Source: Luteimonas rhizosphaericola
GTDB lineage: Bacteria > Pseudomonadota > Gammaproteobacteria > Xanthomonadales > Xanthomonadaceae
Length of the DNA stretch: 64,000 bases
Direction: 5' to 3'
Assembly: GCF_029888045.1 (NCBI RefSeq)
Contig: NZ_JARXRN010000028.1
Span: 356,855 to 420,854, forward strand
Shown: positions 52,075 to 61,299 of the stretch, piece by piece
Layout of the letters: each line of letters opens with the position of its first letter
How positions within the stretch are numbered: the stretch's first letter is position 1
The notes under the pieces: generated by a model
Databases searched by the model: none
Told to the model about the DNA's origin: nothing
The model's input: the letters and a program-made list of their open reading frames with translations, nothing else
Position numbers and translations under genes: made by a program

Positions 52075-52613
52075 GCGTCTGCGATCTCCTCTCCGGCCAG
52101 GGTGCGTGCCACGGCCTGTTGTTGTTATGGGTGGAATTCGATTGGGGCAATGCCGCCGGCCCGGGGCTCCGGGGACGGCGACGGATCGGTGGCGGTCACG
52201 CGGGCGCGCGACCGCCGGAACGTTGCGGGATGCCGGTACTGCTGCGCGGTGTGGCCAATTGCGCGTCCCCTGTCGCCTGGGATGCCCGGGCCGCCGCTGC
52301 ACCGTCCAAACCCCATGCCTTGGGCTTGTTCCGGCGGGCTGACCCCAACATCTTGTGGCGGGCCGAGCCAAGCTACGCGCGCCTCCAAGTGAAGTCAACA
52401 GCCATCCGGCGTGCGCGCGACGAAAGTCGCGCCGTGCCGCGCGCCGCGCCCGGAAAGTCCCCGTTCAGCTGGATCGGGGCGCCCGGGACGACACTTCCAC
52501 GGGCCGGTCTTGATGCACTGCGGCGTGGCCGATGCGCGGTTCCGGGGTTGCCGGGAGCGCGGGCGGCGCCCATCTTGCCGGTCCTCCTTCCACCGCCTGC
52601 CCAGACCCCCGCC
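52075..52613. other. Divergent intergenic region between nrdJa and the Do-type protease
   Basis: 539 bp, no gene supported. It contains one NrdR-box-like palindrome at 52343-52358. The leader from there to the nrdJa start is about 270 nt. I searched this leader for a cobalamin riboswitch B12 box and saw none. Confidence 0.55.
52343..52358. promoter_or_regulatory. NrdR-box-like palindrome
   Basis: CCCCAACATCTTGTGG, minus strand CCACAAGATGTTGGGG, resembles the NrdR operator pattern (xCACxAxATxTTGTGx). NrdR is the ATP-cone repressor of ribonucleotide reductase genes. A second half-match at 52311-52324 (CCCCATGCCTTGGG) is too weak to claim as the usual tandem box. Confidence 0.5.
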
Positions 52614-54041
52614 ATGCGTCCAGCGCCCACCCTGCTCGTCCTTGCCGCCGCCGCCGCGTTCGGCGGCTTCGCCGCCACCGCCATCCGCGATGCGGTGCAG
52701 GCGCCCGCGCAGGCGGCCGAGCCGGCCGCGGCGCTGCCGGTGCCCACGGTGGCCGCGCTGCCGATGTCGGTCGACGGCCAGGCGCTGCCCTCGCTGGCGC
52801 CGATGCTGCAGCGGGTCACGCCGTCGGTGGTCAGCGTGCAGGCGGCGCAGCGGCGCCAGGTGAGCCCGTTCGGCAACGATCCGTTCTTCCGCCGCATGTT
52901 CCCCGAGCTGAGCCAGGAGCGGATCGCGCGGTCGCTGGGCTCGGGCGTGATCGTCGATGCCGGCAACGGCTACGTGCTCACCAACCACCACGTGATCGAG
53001 AACGCCGACGAGGTGTCGGTGACGCTGTCCGACGGCCGCACGCTTGAGGCCGAGTTCATCGGCTCCGACCCCGATACCGACGTGGCCCTGATGCGCATCG
53101 CCGCCGACGGCCTGACCGCGCTGCCGCTGTCGGCCGCGGCGCTGTCGGTGGGCGATTTCGTGGTGGCGGTGGGCAACCCGTTCGGCGTGGGCCAGACGGT
53201 CACCTCGGGCATCGTCTCGGCGGTGGGCCGCAGCAATGTGCCCGGCGTGGGCTACCAGAACTTCATCCAGACCGATGCCTCGATCAACCCGGGCAACTCC
53301 GGCGGCGCGCTGGTCAACCTGCGCGGCGAGCTGGTGGGCATCAATACCGCCAGCTTCAACCCGCGCGGCAGCGCCGCCGGCAACATCGGGCTGGGCTTCG
53401 CGATCCCGGTGGAGCTGGCGCGCAACGTCATGCAGCAGCTGGCCAGCACCGGCACGGTGCGCCGCGGCACCCTGGGCATCGACACCCAGGCGGTGGACGC
53501 GCGCCTGGCCACCGCGCTGGAGCTGGACGAGCCGCGCGGCGTGGTCGTCACCCGGGTACACACCGAATCCGGCGCCGCGGCGGCCGGGCTGCGCACCGGC
53601 GACGTGATCACCGCGGCCAACGGCCAGCGCATGGACGACCCGGTGTCGCTGCGCAACTTCCAGGGCCTGCAGCCGCTGGACGCGCCGGTGACGCTCGACG
53701 TGCTGCGCGACGGCAAGCCGCTGAAGGTCACCGCGCGCCTGCGCGCCCAGCCGCGCGACGGTGCCAGCTACGACGAGCGCCTGGCCGGCGCCACCCTGGC
53801 CGACCTCCCCGAGGCGGTGCGCCGCCAGAACCCCAACGCGCGCGGCGTGCTGGTGGAACGGGTGGACGCGGGCAGCCGCGCCTTCCGCAACGGCCTGCGC
53901 GAGGGCGACTTCATCTTCGGCGCCAATGCCGGCGAATTCCGCGACCTGGCCGGCTTCCGCGACAGCCTGTCGGACTCGCCGGACCAGCTGGTGCTGCGGA
54001 TTTCACGCGGTGGACGCGTCGGAAACCTGATCATGCAGTGA
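52614..54041 (+). CDS. Do/DegQ-family periplasmic serine protease
   Basis: A 475-residue protein with a signal peptide (MRPAPTLLVLAAAAAFGGFA). Trypsin-like domain with His in LTNHHVIENADEV, Asp in PDTDVALMRI and Ser in NPGNSGGALVNLRGE. Two PDZ domains follow (GVVVTRVHTESGAAAAGLRTGDVI and GVLVERVDAGSRAFRNGLREGDFI). It degrades or refolds misfolded envelope proteins. A large complex, DegP-like, is expected; no rseA/rpoE genes are next to it. Confidence 0.96.
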   Translation: MRPAPTLLVLAAAAAFGGFAATAIRDAVQAPAQAAEPAAALPVPTVAALPMSVDGQALPSLAPMLQRVTPSVVSVQAAQRRQVSPFGNDPFFRRMFPELSQERIARSLGSGVIVDAGNGYVLTNHHVIENADEVSVTLSDGRTLEAEFIGSDPDTDVALMRIAADGLTALPLSAAALSVGDFVVAVGNPFGVGQTVTSGIVSAVGRSNVPGVGYQNFIQTDASINPGNSGGALVNLRGELVGINTASFNPRGSAAGNIGLGFAIPVELARNVMQQLASTGTVRRGTLGIDTQAVDARLATALELDEPRGVVVTRVHTESGAAAAGLRTGDVITAANGQRMDDPVSLRNFQGLQPLDAPVTLDVLRDGKPLKVTARLRAQPRDGASYDERLAGATLADLPEAVRRQNPNARGVLVERVDAGSRAFRNGLREGDFIFGANAGEFRDLAGFRDSLSDSPDQLVLRISRGGRVGNLIMQ

Positions 54042-54093
54042 CTGGCGTCCCCGGACGTCCCGCGCCCCCGCGCCCCTTCTCCAGGAGATGACG

Positions 54094-54456
54094 ATGAGCC
54101 CCAACTCGACTGACGCGATGAAGACCAACCTCGGCGAAGCCGGTGCCCACCTCAAGAACGCCGCCACCGACGCCGGCAGCGCGATCAAGAACGCCGCCCA
54201 CGTGGCCGGCGACGAACTGCGCATGGGCCGTTCGGCGGTCAAGGCCGACCTGGCCGACTCGGCGCTGGCCGGCATCGCCGCGCTGGAAGAGGGCGGCGGC
54301 GCGGCGCGCGAGCAGATGGACCAGCTGATGGACAAGGGCCGCGACCTGATCGACAGCGCCGCCGACCTGATCCGCGAGCGCCCGATCGCCTCGTTCGGCG
54401 CCGCGTTCGCCGCCGGCTGGATCATCGCCAAGCTTGCGCGCAGCGGCGACCGGTAA
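54094..54456 (+). CDS. DUF883/ElaB-YqjD-like membrane-anchored protein
   Basis: A 120-residue protein. The start at 54094 (MSPNSTDAMKTNLGEAG) is preferred because CAGGAG directly abuts the ATG at 54088. A long amphipathic helix ends in the C-terminal membrane anchor ASFGAAFAAGWIIAKLARSG. E. coli YqjD of this family binds ribosomes to the inner membrane in stationary phase. First of a three-gene operon. Confidence 0.88.
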   Translation: MSPNSTDAMKTNLGEAGAHLKNAATDAGSAIKNAAHVAGDELRMGRSAVKADLADSALAGIAALEEGGGAAREQMDQLMDKGRDLIDSAADLIRERPIASFGAAFAAGWIIAKLARSGDR

Positions 54457-54465
54457 TCCCGCGAC

Positions 54466-55044
54466 GTGGAAGGGGGACACCCCAACGCAGGCGCCGGGCG
54501 CGACGACAAGGCGCCCGGCCTGGATGAAAGCGTGCGTGCGCTCAACAGTGCGCGCAGGCAGGCGGTCGACGCCAGCCGCGGCACCGGGCGCGCGCTGCGC
54601 CGCCTGATCGCGGCCGACTTCGCGCTCGCCCGCAGCGCCTTCGGCCGCGGCCTGGCGTGGGCCGGCGCGGCGACCGTGTTCGGCGCCTCGGCCTGGCTGC
54701 TGATCACCGGCACCCTGATCGCGCTGATGCAGCGGGGCGGGATGTCGTGGCTCACCTCGCTGGCGATCGCCGCCGCGGTCAGCGTGGTGGCGGCGGTGTT
54801 CTCCGCCTGGCGCGTGTCGCGCTACTTCGACTACACCGGCATGCATGCCACCCGGCGGCAGCTGACCAGGCTCGGGCTGTTCGACGAGGACGGCAGCGCC
54901 GACGACGACGACGACGATCCGCCGCCGGACATCTCGCCCGAAGCCGCGGCAGCGGCGGCGGCCGCGCAGGCGGCCAAGTCCGCGGCGCAGGCCTCGGCCG
55001 CGAGCCACGTGCGGCCGGCGGGCGTGCCCCCGGGAGCGAACTGA
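54466..55044 (+). CDS. Holin-superfamily-III-like (YqjE) membrane protein
   Basis: A 192-residue protein with a GTG start 9 bp after the DUF883 stop. Two hydrophobic helices (AATVFGASAWLLITGTLIALM and SLAIAAAVSVVAAVFSAW) sit between an N-terminal amphipathic helix and an acidic, Ala-rich tail with a five-to-six-Asp run. It matches the YqjE position and topology in yqjD-yqjE-yqjK-like operons. Stop overlaps the next start (TGATG). Confidence 0.82.
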   Translation: MEGGHPNAGAGRDDKAPGLDESVRALNSARRQAVDASRGTGRALRRLIAADFALARSAFGRGLAWAGAATVFGASAWLLITGTLIALMQRGGMSWLTSLAIAAAVSVVAAVFSAWRVSRYFDYTGMHATRRQLTRLGLFDEDGSADDDDDDPPPDISPEAAAAAAAAQAAKSAAQASAASHVRPAGVPPGAN

Positions 55045-55529
55045 TGCGGTTCGAACGCTTGCGCGACGAGGTGGTGATGGCCGAGCGCCGCGTGGAAACG
55101 CGGATGCTGCGGGCGCAGACCAACTGGCGCGTGCTCAAGACCGTCTGGCGCGAGAGCTGGACGCCGGCGCGCATCCTTGCCGTCGGCCTGGCCGGCGGCT
55201 TCCTGTTCGGACGTGCCCGCCCGTTGAAGAAGATGGGCACGGTTTCGCCGACCCGGTGGATCCAGCTGGCCACCAGCCTGTCGGGCCTGATCGCCACCTT
55301 CCGCGCCAAGCAGGCGGCCGAGTCGGCTGAAGTGGCCGCCGCCGATGCCGGCCAAGCTGCAGCCGAGGCCGAAGAGACGGTGGAGGCCGTCGCCACCGGC
55401 GCACCCGACGTGGAACTCACGCCCGACACCCCGGTGCGCACCGTCTCCGACGCCCGCCGCCGCCCCGAAGCCCCCTGGACCGGCGAGCCCCGACCGGCGG
55501 AAGCCGCGACGGAACTTTCCGAGCGCTGA
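55044..55529 (+). CDS. Third protein of the DUF883/YqjE operon
   Basis: A 161-residue protein with N-terminal coiled region (MRFERLRDEVVMAERRVETRM), one weak hydrophobic segment (PARILAVGLAGGFLFGRARP) and an Ala/Glu-rich helical tail. It occupies the position of YqjK-like genes and its start overlaps the YqjE-like stop. Function unknown. Confidence 0.75.
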   Translation: MRFERLRDEVVMAERRVETRMLRAQTNWRVLKTVWRESWTPARILAVGLAGGFLFGRARPLKKMGTVSPTRWIQLATSLSGLIATFRAKQAAESAEVAAADAGQAAAEAEETVEAVATGAPDVELTPDTPVRTVSDARRRPEAPWTGEPRPAEAATELSER

Positions 55530-56032
55530 TCGGGGCCTCCCCGCACTGAGGGGGCGTCATCGCGCACCGGGCCGGAAAGAGGGTCGCGTTGTTGTTCGCC
55601 GCGACTTCGGCATGGAGCGGGCGGAGTCCGGTTCGCCCGCGACACGGGCAGGGCGAGCCCAAGGCATTCGGCGCAGGCGACCCGACGCTTCGAGGCCGCG
55701 CCCTTGCTGTGCCTTCGCCGCTTCCGGGGCATTGCGCCCCGCGCACGCCACAGAGGCGGCAGCAGCACCAGCGCCGCGCAGCTCCAGTCCTTTCGGTTGC
55801 CGTCCCGGGAAGGTGCCGGAAGCGGATGGGGCCGGGTCCGCTGTCGCGTTGCCTGCCCCATCCCGCCCTCGGGCCACACTCCCCGCGCGCCGCGCTCCTG
55901 ATGGTCCTTCCCGCCCGCGGTAGAAGGGGCCGAGGGCGGAGGGGCGAGCCCGCTCCAGCCCGGCACCCCGCCATCACAGGGCCGTGTCCCTCCGCGATGC
56001 CATGATCGCGTCCCGATTCCGACGCGCCCGCC
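55530..56032. other. 503-bp intergenic region
   Basis: GC-rich with no supported gene on either strand; short frames here lack ribosome sites and family likeness. No RNA gene or promoter is evident beyond generic sequence before 56033. Confidence 0.5.
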
Positions 56033-57133
56033 ATGGCCCACGACGCGCCACCCGTCATCACCGACGTGTCCCTGCCCGAGGCGCCCCCGCCGCCGCTGCG
56101 GCCGCGCGCCTCGACTGCGGCCCTGGTGCTGGCGACGCTCGCGGTGGGTTACACGCTGTGGGCCGCGCAGGCGTTGCTGCTGCCGGTGCTGCTGGCGATG
56201 TTCTTCTCGCTGGTCGCCAGCCCGGTGCTGCGCCTGCTCAGGCGCTTGTGGGTGCCGCGCTTCCTGTCCGCCCTGCTGGTGGTCTGCGGCGGGCTCGCGG
56301 CGTTCGGCGCGCTGGGCTATCAGATGCTGCCCTCGGCGATGGCCTGGGCGCGCGAGGCGCCGCGCGAGATGCGCCAGCTGGCGCCCAAGCTGCGCGAGCT
56401 GACCCGGCCGATGCACGAGGCCAACCAGGCCGCCGAGAATTTCGCCCGCGCCGCCGGCGGCGAGACCGGGCGTCAGCCGCAGCTGGTGCGCACCGTGGTC
56501 GATCCGTTCCAGAAGCTCACCGAAACCCCGCGCCTGCTGGCGTCGCTGCTGGCGGTGGTGCTGCTGACGTTCTTCTTCATGGTCTACGGCGAGAAGCTGC
56601 AGCGGCACGCGATCGCGCTGCTGCCGGGGCGGCAGCAGAAGAAGTTCACGGTGGAGATCCTGCAGTCGATGGAGCGCGAGGTCTCGCGCTACGTGCTCAC
56701 GATCACCCTGATCAACGCCGTGGTCGGCCTGCTGTTCGCGTGCGTGCTGTACCTGATGCAGATCCCGCTGCCCGAGGCGCTGCTCTGGGGCACGATGGTG
56801 GCGCTGCTCAACTTCGCGCCGTACGTGGGGCCGCTGATCGGCATGCTGGCGATGCTGCTGGTGGGCTTCATCACCTTCGACGAGCCGTTGCAGGCGCTGA
56901 TGCCGGCGGCGGCGTACCTGGTGCTGCACACGATCGAGGGCCAGGTGGTGACCCCGATCGTGCTCGGCCGCAGCATGGCGCTGTCGCCGCTGGTGCTGAT
57001 CCTGGCGCTGATGCTGTTCGGCTGGCTGTGGGGCATCGTCGGCCTGCTGCTGGCGGTGCCGCTGCTGGTGTGCGTGAAGCTGGTGCTGGCGCGCGTGGAA
57101 GGCATGGAGGGCTGGGCGCGGCTGCTCGAATAG
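56033..57133 (+). CDS. AI-2E family (PerM-like) membrane transporter
   Basis: A 366-residue protein with about eight hydrophobic helices (ALVLATLAVGYTLWAAQALLLPVLLAMFFSLVASPV; LLASLLAVVLLTFFFMVYG; TITLINAVVGLLFACVLYLM; SPLVLILALMLFGWLWGIVGLLLAVPLLV). The FAPYVGPLIGMLAMLLVGFI segment is the family core. Substrates of this family are diverse and mostly unknown; despite the name, AI-2 export is not implied. Confidence 0.92.
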   Translation: MAHDAPPVITDVSLPEAPPPPLRPRASTAALVLATLAVGYTLWAAQALLLPVLLAMFFSLVASPVLRLLRRLWVPRFLSALLVVCGGLAAFGALGYQMLPSAMAWAREAPREMRQLAPKLRELTRPMHEANQAAENFARAAGGETGRQPQLVRTVVDPFQKLTETPRLLASLLAVVLLTFFFMVYGEKLQRHAIALLPGRQQKKFTVEILQSMEREVSRYVLTITLINAVVGLLFACVLYLMQIPLPEALLWGTMVALLNFAPYVGPLIGMLAMLLVGFITFDEPLQALMPAAAYLVLHTIEGQVVTPIVLGRSMALSPLVLILALMLFGWLWGIVGLLLAVPLLVCVKLVLARVEGMEGWARLLE

Positions 57134-57727
57134 GTGCGTTTGCTGGACCAGGGCTCGTCGTTCCGGGCGTGTGCGGGGGGTTCTTGTGCTGTGTGTCGCG
57201 CGCGCCTTGTTTACCCGGATGCGGCCTTCGGCCTTATCCGGGCTACGCGCCGCGCGTTGTAGCCCGGGTAAGCGCAGCGCACCCGGGACGCTGCGCCACC
57301 TACTCGCGCGGCGGCTTGCGGATGCATCGTCGGGATGCCGAGTCCCCGGATGCGGCCTTTGGCCTTATCCGGGCTACGCGCCTAGCGTTGTAGCCCGGGT
57401 AAGCCTAGCGCACCCGGGACGCTGCGCCACCCACTTGCGACGCGGCCTGCGGATGCATCGTCGGGATGCCAAGTCCCCGGATGCGGCCTTTGGCCTTATC
57501 CGGGCTACGCGCCCCGCGTTGGTAGCCCGGGTAAGCGCAGCGCACCCGGGACGCTGTGCCACTCACTCGCACGACGGCCTGCGGAGGCATCGTCCGGATG
57601 TCGATCCCCGGATGCGGCCTTCGGCCTTATCCGGGCTACGCGCAGCGCGTTTGTAGCCCGGGTAAGCGCAGCGCACCCGGGACGCGAACGTTTCAGGTAC
57701 GAGGCGCCTGGTCCGCGCCGCCGAGCC
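57134..57727. other. Intergenic region occupied by a REP array
   Basis: 594 bp between the transporter and the HAD gene, non-coding. Most of it (57214-57682) is an exact 131-bp tandem array of REP units (separate entry). Confidence 0.9.
57214..57682. repeat. Tandem REP/BIME array, 131-bp period
   Basis: Units start CCCGGATGCGGCCTT at 57214, 57345, 57476 and 57607, each exactly 131 bp apart. Each unit holds a type B element on the plus strand (ending CTTATCCGGGCTAC) and, about 20 bp on, a type A element starting GTAGCCCGGGTAAGCGCAGC. A spacer of about 60 bp containing GGATGCATCGTC completes the unit; the fourth lacks the spacer. A/B pairs in opposite orientation make a BIME. Confidence 0.95.
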
Positions 57728-58420
57728 TCAGCGCCGCTCGAGCCAGTCCGCCAGCGCGGCCAGGGTGTCGAAGTGCAGGTCCGGCGCGACATCGTCGTGC
57801 GGCCAGGTGGCCTGCACGCGGTTGATCCAGCAACTGCGCAGGCCCGCCAGCGCGGCGCCGCGCACGTCGGCGTCGACGTGGTCGCCCACGTGCAGCACCT
57901 CGTTCGGTTCGCAGCGCAGCCGCTCGCACGCGGCGAGGAAGATGCTCGGCTCGGGCTTGGCCGCGCCGTGCTCGCGCGCGTGCAGCTGGAAGGCGAAGTG
58001 CCGGTCGATGCCGCAGCGCGCCAGGTCGGCATTGCCGTTGCTCAGCGCCACCACCGGCACCTGCGCGGCGATGCGCTCAAGCGCATCGAGCGCGTCGGGG
58101 TAGAACTCGACCCGGTTGCGTTCGGCGTAGAAGGCCTCGTATGCCGCGTCGAGCAGGGTCATGTCGCCCTCGCTCTCGCGCAGCGCGATCTCGAGCGTCA
58201 TCCGGCGCAGGGCGCTGAGATCGTGGGCCAGGTGCGGATGGTCGCGCCACACCCGCTCGCGCAGCGCGCGCATCGCCTCGATCGGGAACATCGTCGCGGT
58301 GGCCGGGCTGTGGGTGCGCATCCAGTCGTCGAGCACGCGCTCGATGCGCGCGCCGATCGGCGCGAACGGCCACAGGGTGTCGTCGAGGTCGAGGGTGATC
58401 GCGCGTACGGGGAACCGCAT
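57728..58420 (-). CDS. HAD-superfamily phosphatase (subfamily IA)
   Basis: A 230-residue protein. Motif I LDLDDTLWPF (nucleophile Asp and general acid Asp), motif II ALSNGNAD, motif III Lys in GAAKPEPSIF, motif IV HVGDHVDADVRGA. Helical cap between motifs I and II. A phosphatase of sugar- or nucleotide-phosphate type. Its gene end is 45 bp from the REP array. Confidence 0.93.
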   Translation of the reverse strand: MRFPVRAITLDLDDTLWPFAPIGARIERVLDDWMRTHSPATATMFPIEAMRALRERVWRDHPHLAHDLSALRRMTLEIALRESEGDMTLLDAAYEAFYAERNRVEFYPDALDALERIAAQVPVVALSNGNADLARCGIDRHFAFQLHAREHGAAKPEPSIFLAACERLRCEPNEVLHVGDHVDADVRGAALAGLRSCWINRVQATWPHDDVAPDLHFDTLAALADWLERR

Positions 58421-58450
58421 GGCGACAGTGTAGCGGGGTGTGGGGTGCGG

Positions 58451-58685
58451 GTCCCCGGGTGCGCTGTGCTTGCCCGGGCGACGCAAGGCCGCGTCCGTAG
58501 CCCGGATAAGGCCGCAGGCCGCATCCGGGGTGGACGGCCGGGTATGTGCTCGTCGCACCTGCGTGGGCTGTGTCATGCCGGTCGCCGCGCTGTTCATGCG
58601 CGGGTCCCCGGGTGCGCTGCGCTTACCCGGGCGACGCAAGGCCGCGTCCGTAGCCCGGATCAGGCCGCAGGCCGCATCCGGGGTC
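58451..58685. repeat. Two REP pairs, 153-bp period
   Basis: An A element (plus strand, starting CCCCGGGTGCGCTG) followed by a B element (GTAGCCCGGATAAGGCCGC at 58497) occurs at 58453-58531 and again at 58606-58684, with GTCCCC heads at 58451 and 58604. They fill the gap between the HAD and FemAB-like genes. Confidence 0.9.
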
Positions 58686-58700
58686 GGGCCTCGAATTGGC

Positions 58701-59798
58701 TCAGCTGCCCGCCAGCCGCCACGCCAGCGGCCGCCACGCGCGGGCCGCGTGGAGTGCCAGGCGGGCGGGGCAGGAGAGCGAGAACGCGCCGGTCGCCACC
58801 GGTTCCCGATCGGGCAGCAGGGCGGCCATGTGGCTGTCGCCGCCGGACATGCTGTCGAAGCAGCGCAGCTGCGGCCATGTCGTGCGCAGTGCGCGCATGA
58901 GCATCCATTCGTTGAGCCGGCCCGGGCTGTAGCGCGCGAACGCCGGATCGAAGCCGCTCTTGAATGCGTGCAGGGTGTCGCCCACGCGCATGTTGCTGGT
59001 GGATGCGACCGCCACGCCATCGACGCGGACCTCGCTGAAGACCATCGCGCCGCGCGCGGCGAATCGCGTGCACAGGTCGCGGAAGAACGCGGCGTGGCGC
59101 TGGCTCGACAGCAGCGAGGTGCCGGCCTCGCGCTTCCAGCCGTGGTGCTCCAGGCGCAGGTGGGTCTCGATCGCGGACGCGTCCGCGTCGGCGCCGTGCA
59201 GCAGGTGGAACCCGACTTCGCCGCGCTCGCGAAGCCGGCGCAGCCGCCGCTCCAGGTCCTTGCGCACGGACGCAGGCATGCGCGCATCGACGTCGCCGCG
59301 GTCCAGGTGCAGCACCGGGCGCTGGAACCGCCCGTGTTCGTGCCAGCGCCCGTGTTCGCGCGCCACCCGGCGCTTGAGCGCGCGCGCCAGCGGGTCGGAC
59401 ATCGCCAGGCGCTCGAACGACAGCCCGTGGCGCCGCCGAGGCGCACGTTCGCGGGTGAAGCGCAGCAGCGCATCGGCGACCGCCTCGTCCTCGCCCGCCT
59501 GCACCAGCATGCCGCAGCGGAACGAGTGCACGCTGCGGAAGCCGCCCACCCGCGGCAGCGGCGCGAACAGGTCCGGGCCTTCGTCGACGAAGCAGCCCAC
59601 GCCGATCAGGCGCGCGCCGCGCGAGACCCGCACCACCGTCGGCGCCGGGCCGTCGAGCCAGCGTGCCGCCGGCAGCACGAATTCCGGCATCGCGAACGGG
59701 CTCGCCCACGGAGCCTCCTGGCCCAGCGCGCCCCAGTCCGCAAGCGCACCGGCGTCGAGGGCGTGCAACGGACCCCACTGCAACTCGATCTCGCTCAA
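58701..59798 (-). CDS. FemAB/GNAT-type acyltransferase-like protein
   Basis: A 365-residue protein. The double-GNAT pattern of FemAB/BioF2-like proteins is suggested by SVHSFRCGMLVQAG, ASVRKDLERRLRRLRERGEVGFHLL, EHHGWKREAGTSLL, AAFFRDLCTRFAARGAMVFSEVRVDGVAVASTSNMRVGDTLHAFKSGFDPAFARYSPGRLNEWMLM. Such proteins transfer aminoacyl or acyl groups to surface polysaccharides or peptidoglycan. Acceptor unknown. Divergent from the aminopeptidase. Confidence 0.82.
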   Translation of the reverse strand: MSEIELQWGPLHALDAGALADWGALGQEAPWASPFAMPEFVLPAARWLDGPAPTVVRVSRGARLIGVGCFVDEGPDLFAPLPRVGGFRSVHSFRCGMLVQAGEDEAVADALLRFTRERAPRRRHGLSFERLAMSDPLARALKRRVAREHGRWHEHGRFQRPVLHLDRGDVDARMPASVRKDLERRLRRLRERGEVGFHLLHGADADASAIETHLRLEHHGWKREAGTSLLSSQRHAAFFRDLCTRFAARGAMVFSEVRVDGVAVASTSNMRVGDTLHAFKSGFDPAFARYSPGRLNEWMLMRALRTTWPQLRCFDSMSGGDSHMAALLPDREPVATGAFSLSCPARLALHAARAWRPLAWRLAGS

Positions 59799-59910
59799 GA
59801 CAACATCTACCGTGATCCCCTGTCACTGGCATACGCGAAATCGGCCGGGCGCAGGCCACGCGCGGACGCCGCCGCGAGAAAATCCGGGCCGCTTCCGTCA
59901 CACTAGCGGC

Positions 59911-61293
59911 ATGGAACCTGCCGACCTGCCAGCGGGCTTCGCGCCCGCCGATCCCGACGCCCTTCCGCTGCACCTGCTCGAACGCGCGCACTACGACGAC
60001 TGGCTGCAGGCCCAGCCCGACCCGGTGCGCGCCTGGCTGTCGCAGCAGCAGTTCGACGCCAGCGGGGGCAGCTGCGTGCTGCTGCCGGGCGAGCATGGCG
60101 TCGCCGGCGCGGTGCTCGGCATCGGCGATCCGCTCGACCCCTACAGCTACGCGCACGCGCCCACCGCGCTGCCGGCCGGCGACTGGCGCCCGGCCGCGCC
60201 CGTGCAGGGCGATGCCGCGCGCGCGCTGCAGCTGGGCTGGGGCCTGGGCGCGTACCGCTTCGCGCGCTACAAGACCGGCGGCCGCGCGCCGGCGCGGCTG
60301 TCGCTGCCGGCGCTGGATGCCGAGGCGCGTGACGTGCTCGCCGCCTGCGTGCGCGTGCGCGACCTGGTCAACACCCCGACCGAGGACATGGGGCCGGAGC
60401 AGCTCGAAGCGGCGGCGCGCGAGATCGCGCGCACGCACGGTGCGCACTTCCAGAGCATCGTCGGCGAGGCGCTGCTGGCGCAGGGGTTCCCCGCCATCCA
60501 TGCCGTCGGCCGCGCCTCGCACCGCGCGCCGCGGCTGCTGAAGTTCGAATGGTCCGGCGCGGCCGAGGGCCCGCACCTGGTGCTGGTGGGCAAGGGCGTG
60601 TGCTTCGACACCGGCGGCCTGGACATCAAGCCGGCCGACGGCATGCGCCACATGAAGAAGGACATGGGCGGCGCCGCGCATGCGCTGGCGCTGGCCGAAC
60701 TGGTGATGGCGCGCCGGCTGCCGCTGCGGCTCACCGTGCTGGTGCCGGCGGTGGAGAACGCGATCGGCCCCGAGGCCTTCCGCCCGGGCGAGGTGATTGC
60801 CACCCGCAAGGGCGTGAGCGTGGAGATCGACAACACCGACGCCGAAGGCCGCCTGGTGCTGTGCGACGCGCTGGCGCACGCCGGCGAACTGGCGCCCGAC
60901 CTGATCCTGGATTTCGCCACCCTGACCGGCGCGGCGCGGATCGCGCTGGGCCCCGACCTGCCGGCGTTGTTCGCCAACGACGACGCCCTGGCCGGCGACT
61001 GGCTGGCCGCCGGCGAGCGCGAACGCGACCCGCTGTGGCGCATGCCGCTGTGGCGCCCGTACCTGCGCTACCTCACCAGCCACATCGCCGACCTGGCCAA
61101 CGCCGGCTCGCGCATGGCCGGCGCGGTGACCGCGGCGCTGTACCTGGAGCGCTTCGTGCCCGACGGCGTGCCGTGGGCGCACCTGGACGTGTACGCCTGG
61201 AACGACAGCGCCCGCGCCGGCCGCCCCGCCGGCGGCGAGGCCCTGGGCCTGCGCGCCGCCTACGCGATGCTCAAGGCCCGCTGCGGCGGCTGA
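59911..61293 (+). CDS. Leucyl aminopeptidase (M17 family)
   Basis: A 460-residue cytosolic metallopeptidase. N-terminal domain about residues 1-150; catalytic domain with metal ligands in LVGKGVCFDTGGLDIKP (Lys, Asp), KKDMGGAAHALALAE (Asp), and the M17 signature NTDAEGRLVL (Asp, Glu, Arg). Releases N-terminal residues during peptide turnover. It is the shorter PepB-like branch rather than a full PepA with its DNA-binding N-domain. Confidence 0.95.
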   Translation: MEPADLPAGFAPADPDALPLHLLERAHYDDWLQAQPDPVRAWLSQQQFDASGGSCVLLPGEHGVAGAVLGIGDPLDPYSYAHAPTALPAGDWRPAAPVQGDAARALQLGWGLGAYRFARYKTGGRAPARLSLPALDAEARDVLAACVRVRDLVNTPTEDMGPEQLEAAAREIARTHGAHFQSIVGEALLAQGFPAIHAVGRASHRAPRLLKFEWSGAAEGPHLVLVGKGVCFDTGGLDIKPADGMRHMKKDMGGAAHALALAELVMARRLPLRLTVLVPAVENAIGPEAFRPGEVIATRKGVSVEIDNTDAEGRLVLCDALAHAGELAPDLILDFATLTGAARIALGPDLPALFANDDALAGDWLAAGERERDPLWRMPLWRPYLRYLTSHIADLANAGSRMAGAVTAALYLERFVPDGVPWAHLDVYAWNDSARAGRPAGGEALGLRAAYAMLKARCGG

Positions 61294-61299
61294 GCACCG

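Noticed and set aside
52075..52342. Possible cobalamin riboswitch upstream of nrdJa
   Set aside because: No B12 box or conserved core could be seen on the minus strand. A structure search would be needed to exclude other RNA motifs.
48517..52392. A 1291-codon open frame opposite nrdJb, the histone-like gene and nrdJa
   Set aside because: It is antisense to three genes with clear motifs; high GC at third positions keeps this frame open. Its translation is low-complexity and matches no family.
55530..56032. Short open frames in the gap before the AI-2E family gene
   Set aside because: No ribosome sites, signal peptides or family likeness; they are explained by GC content.
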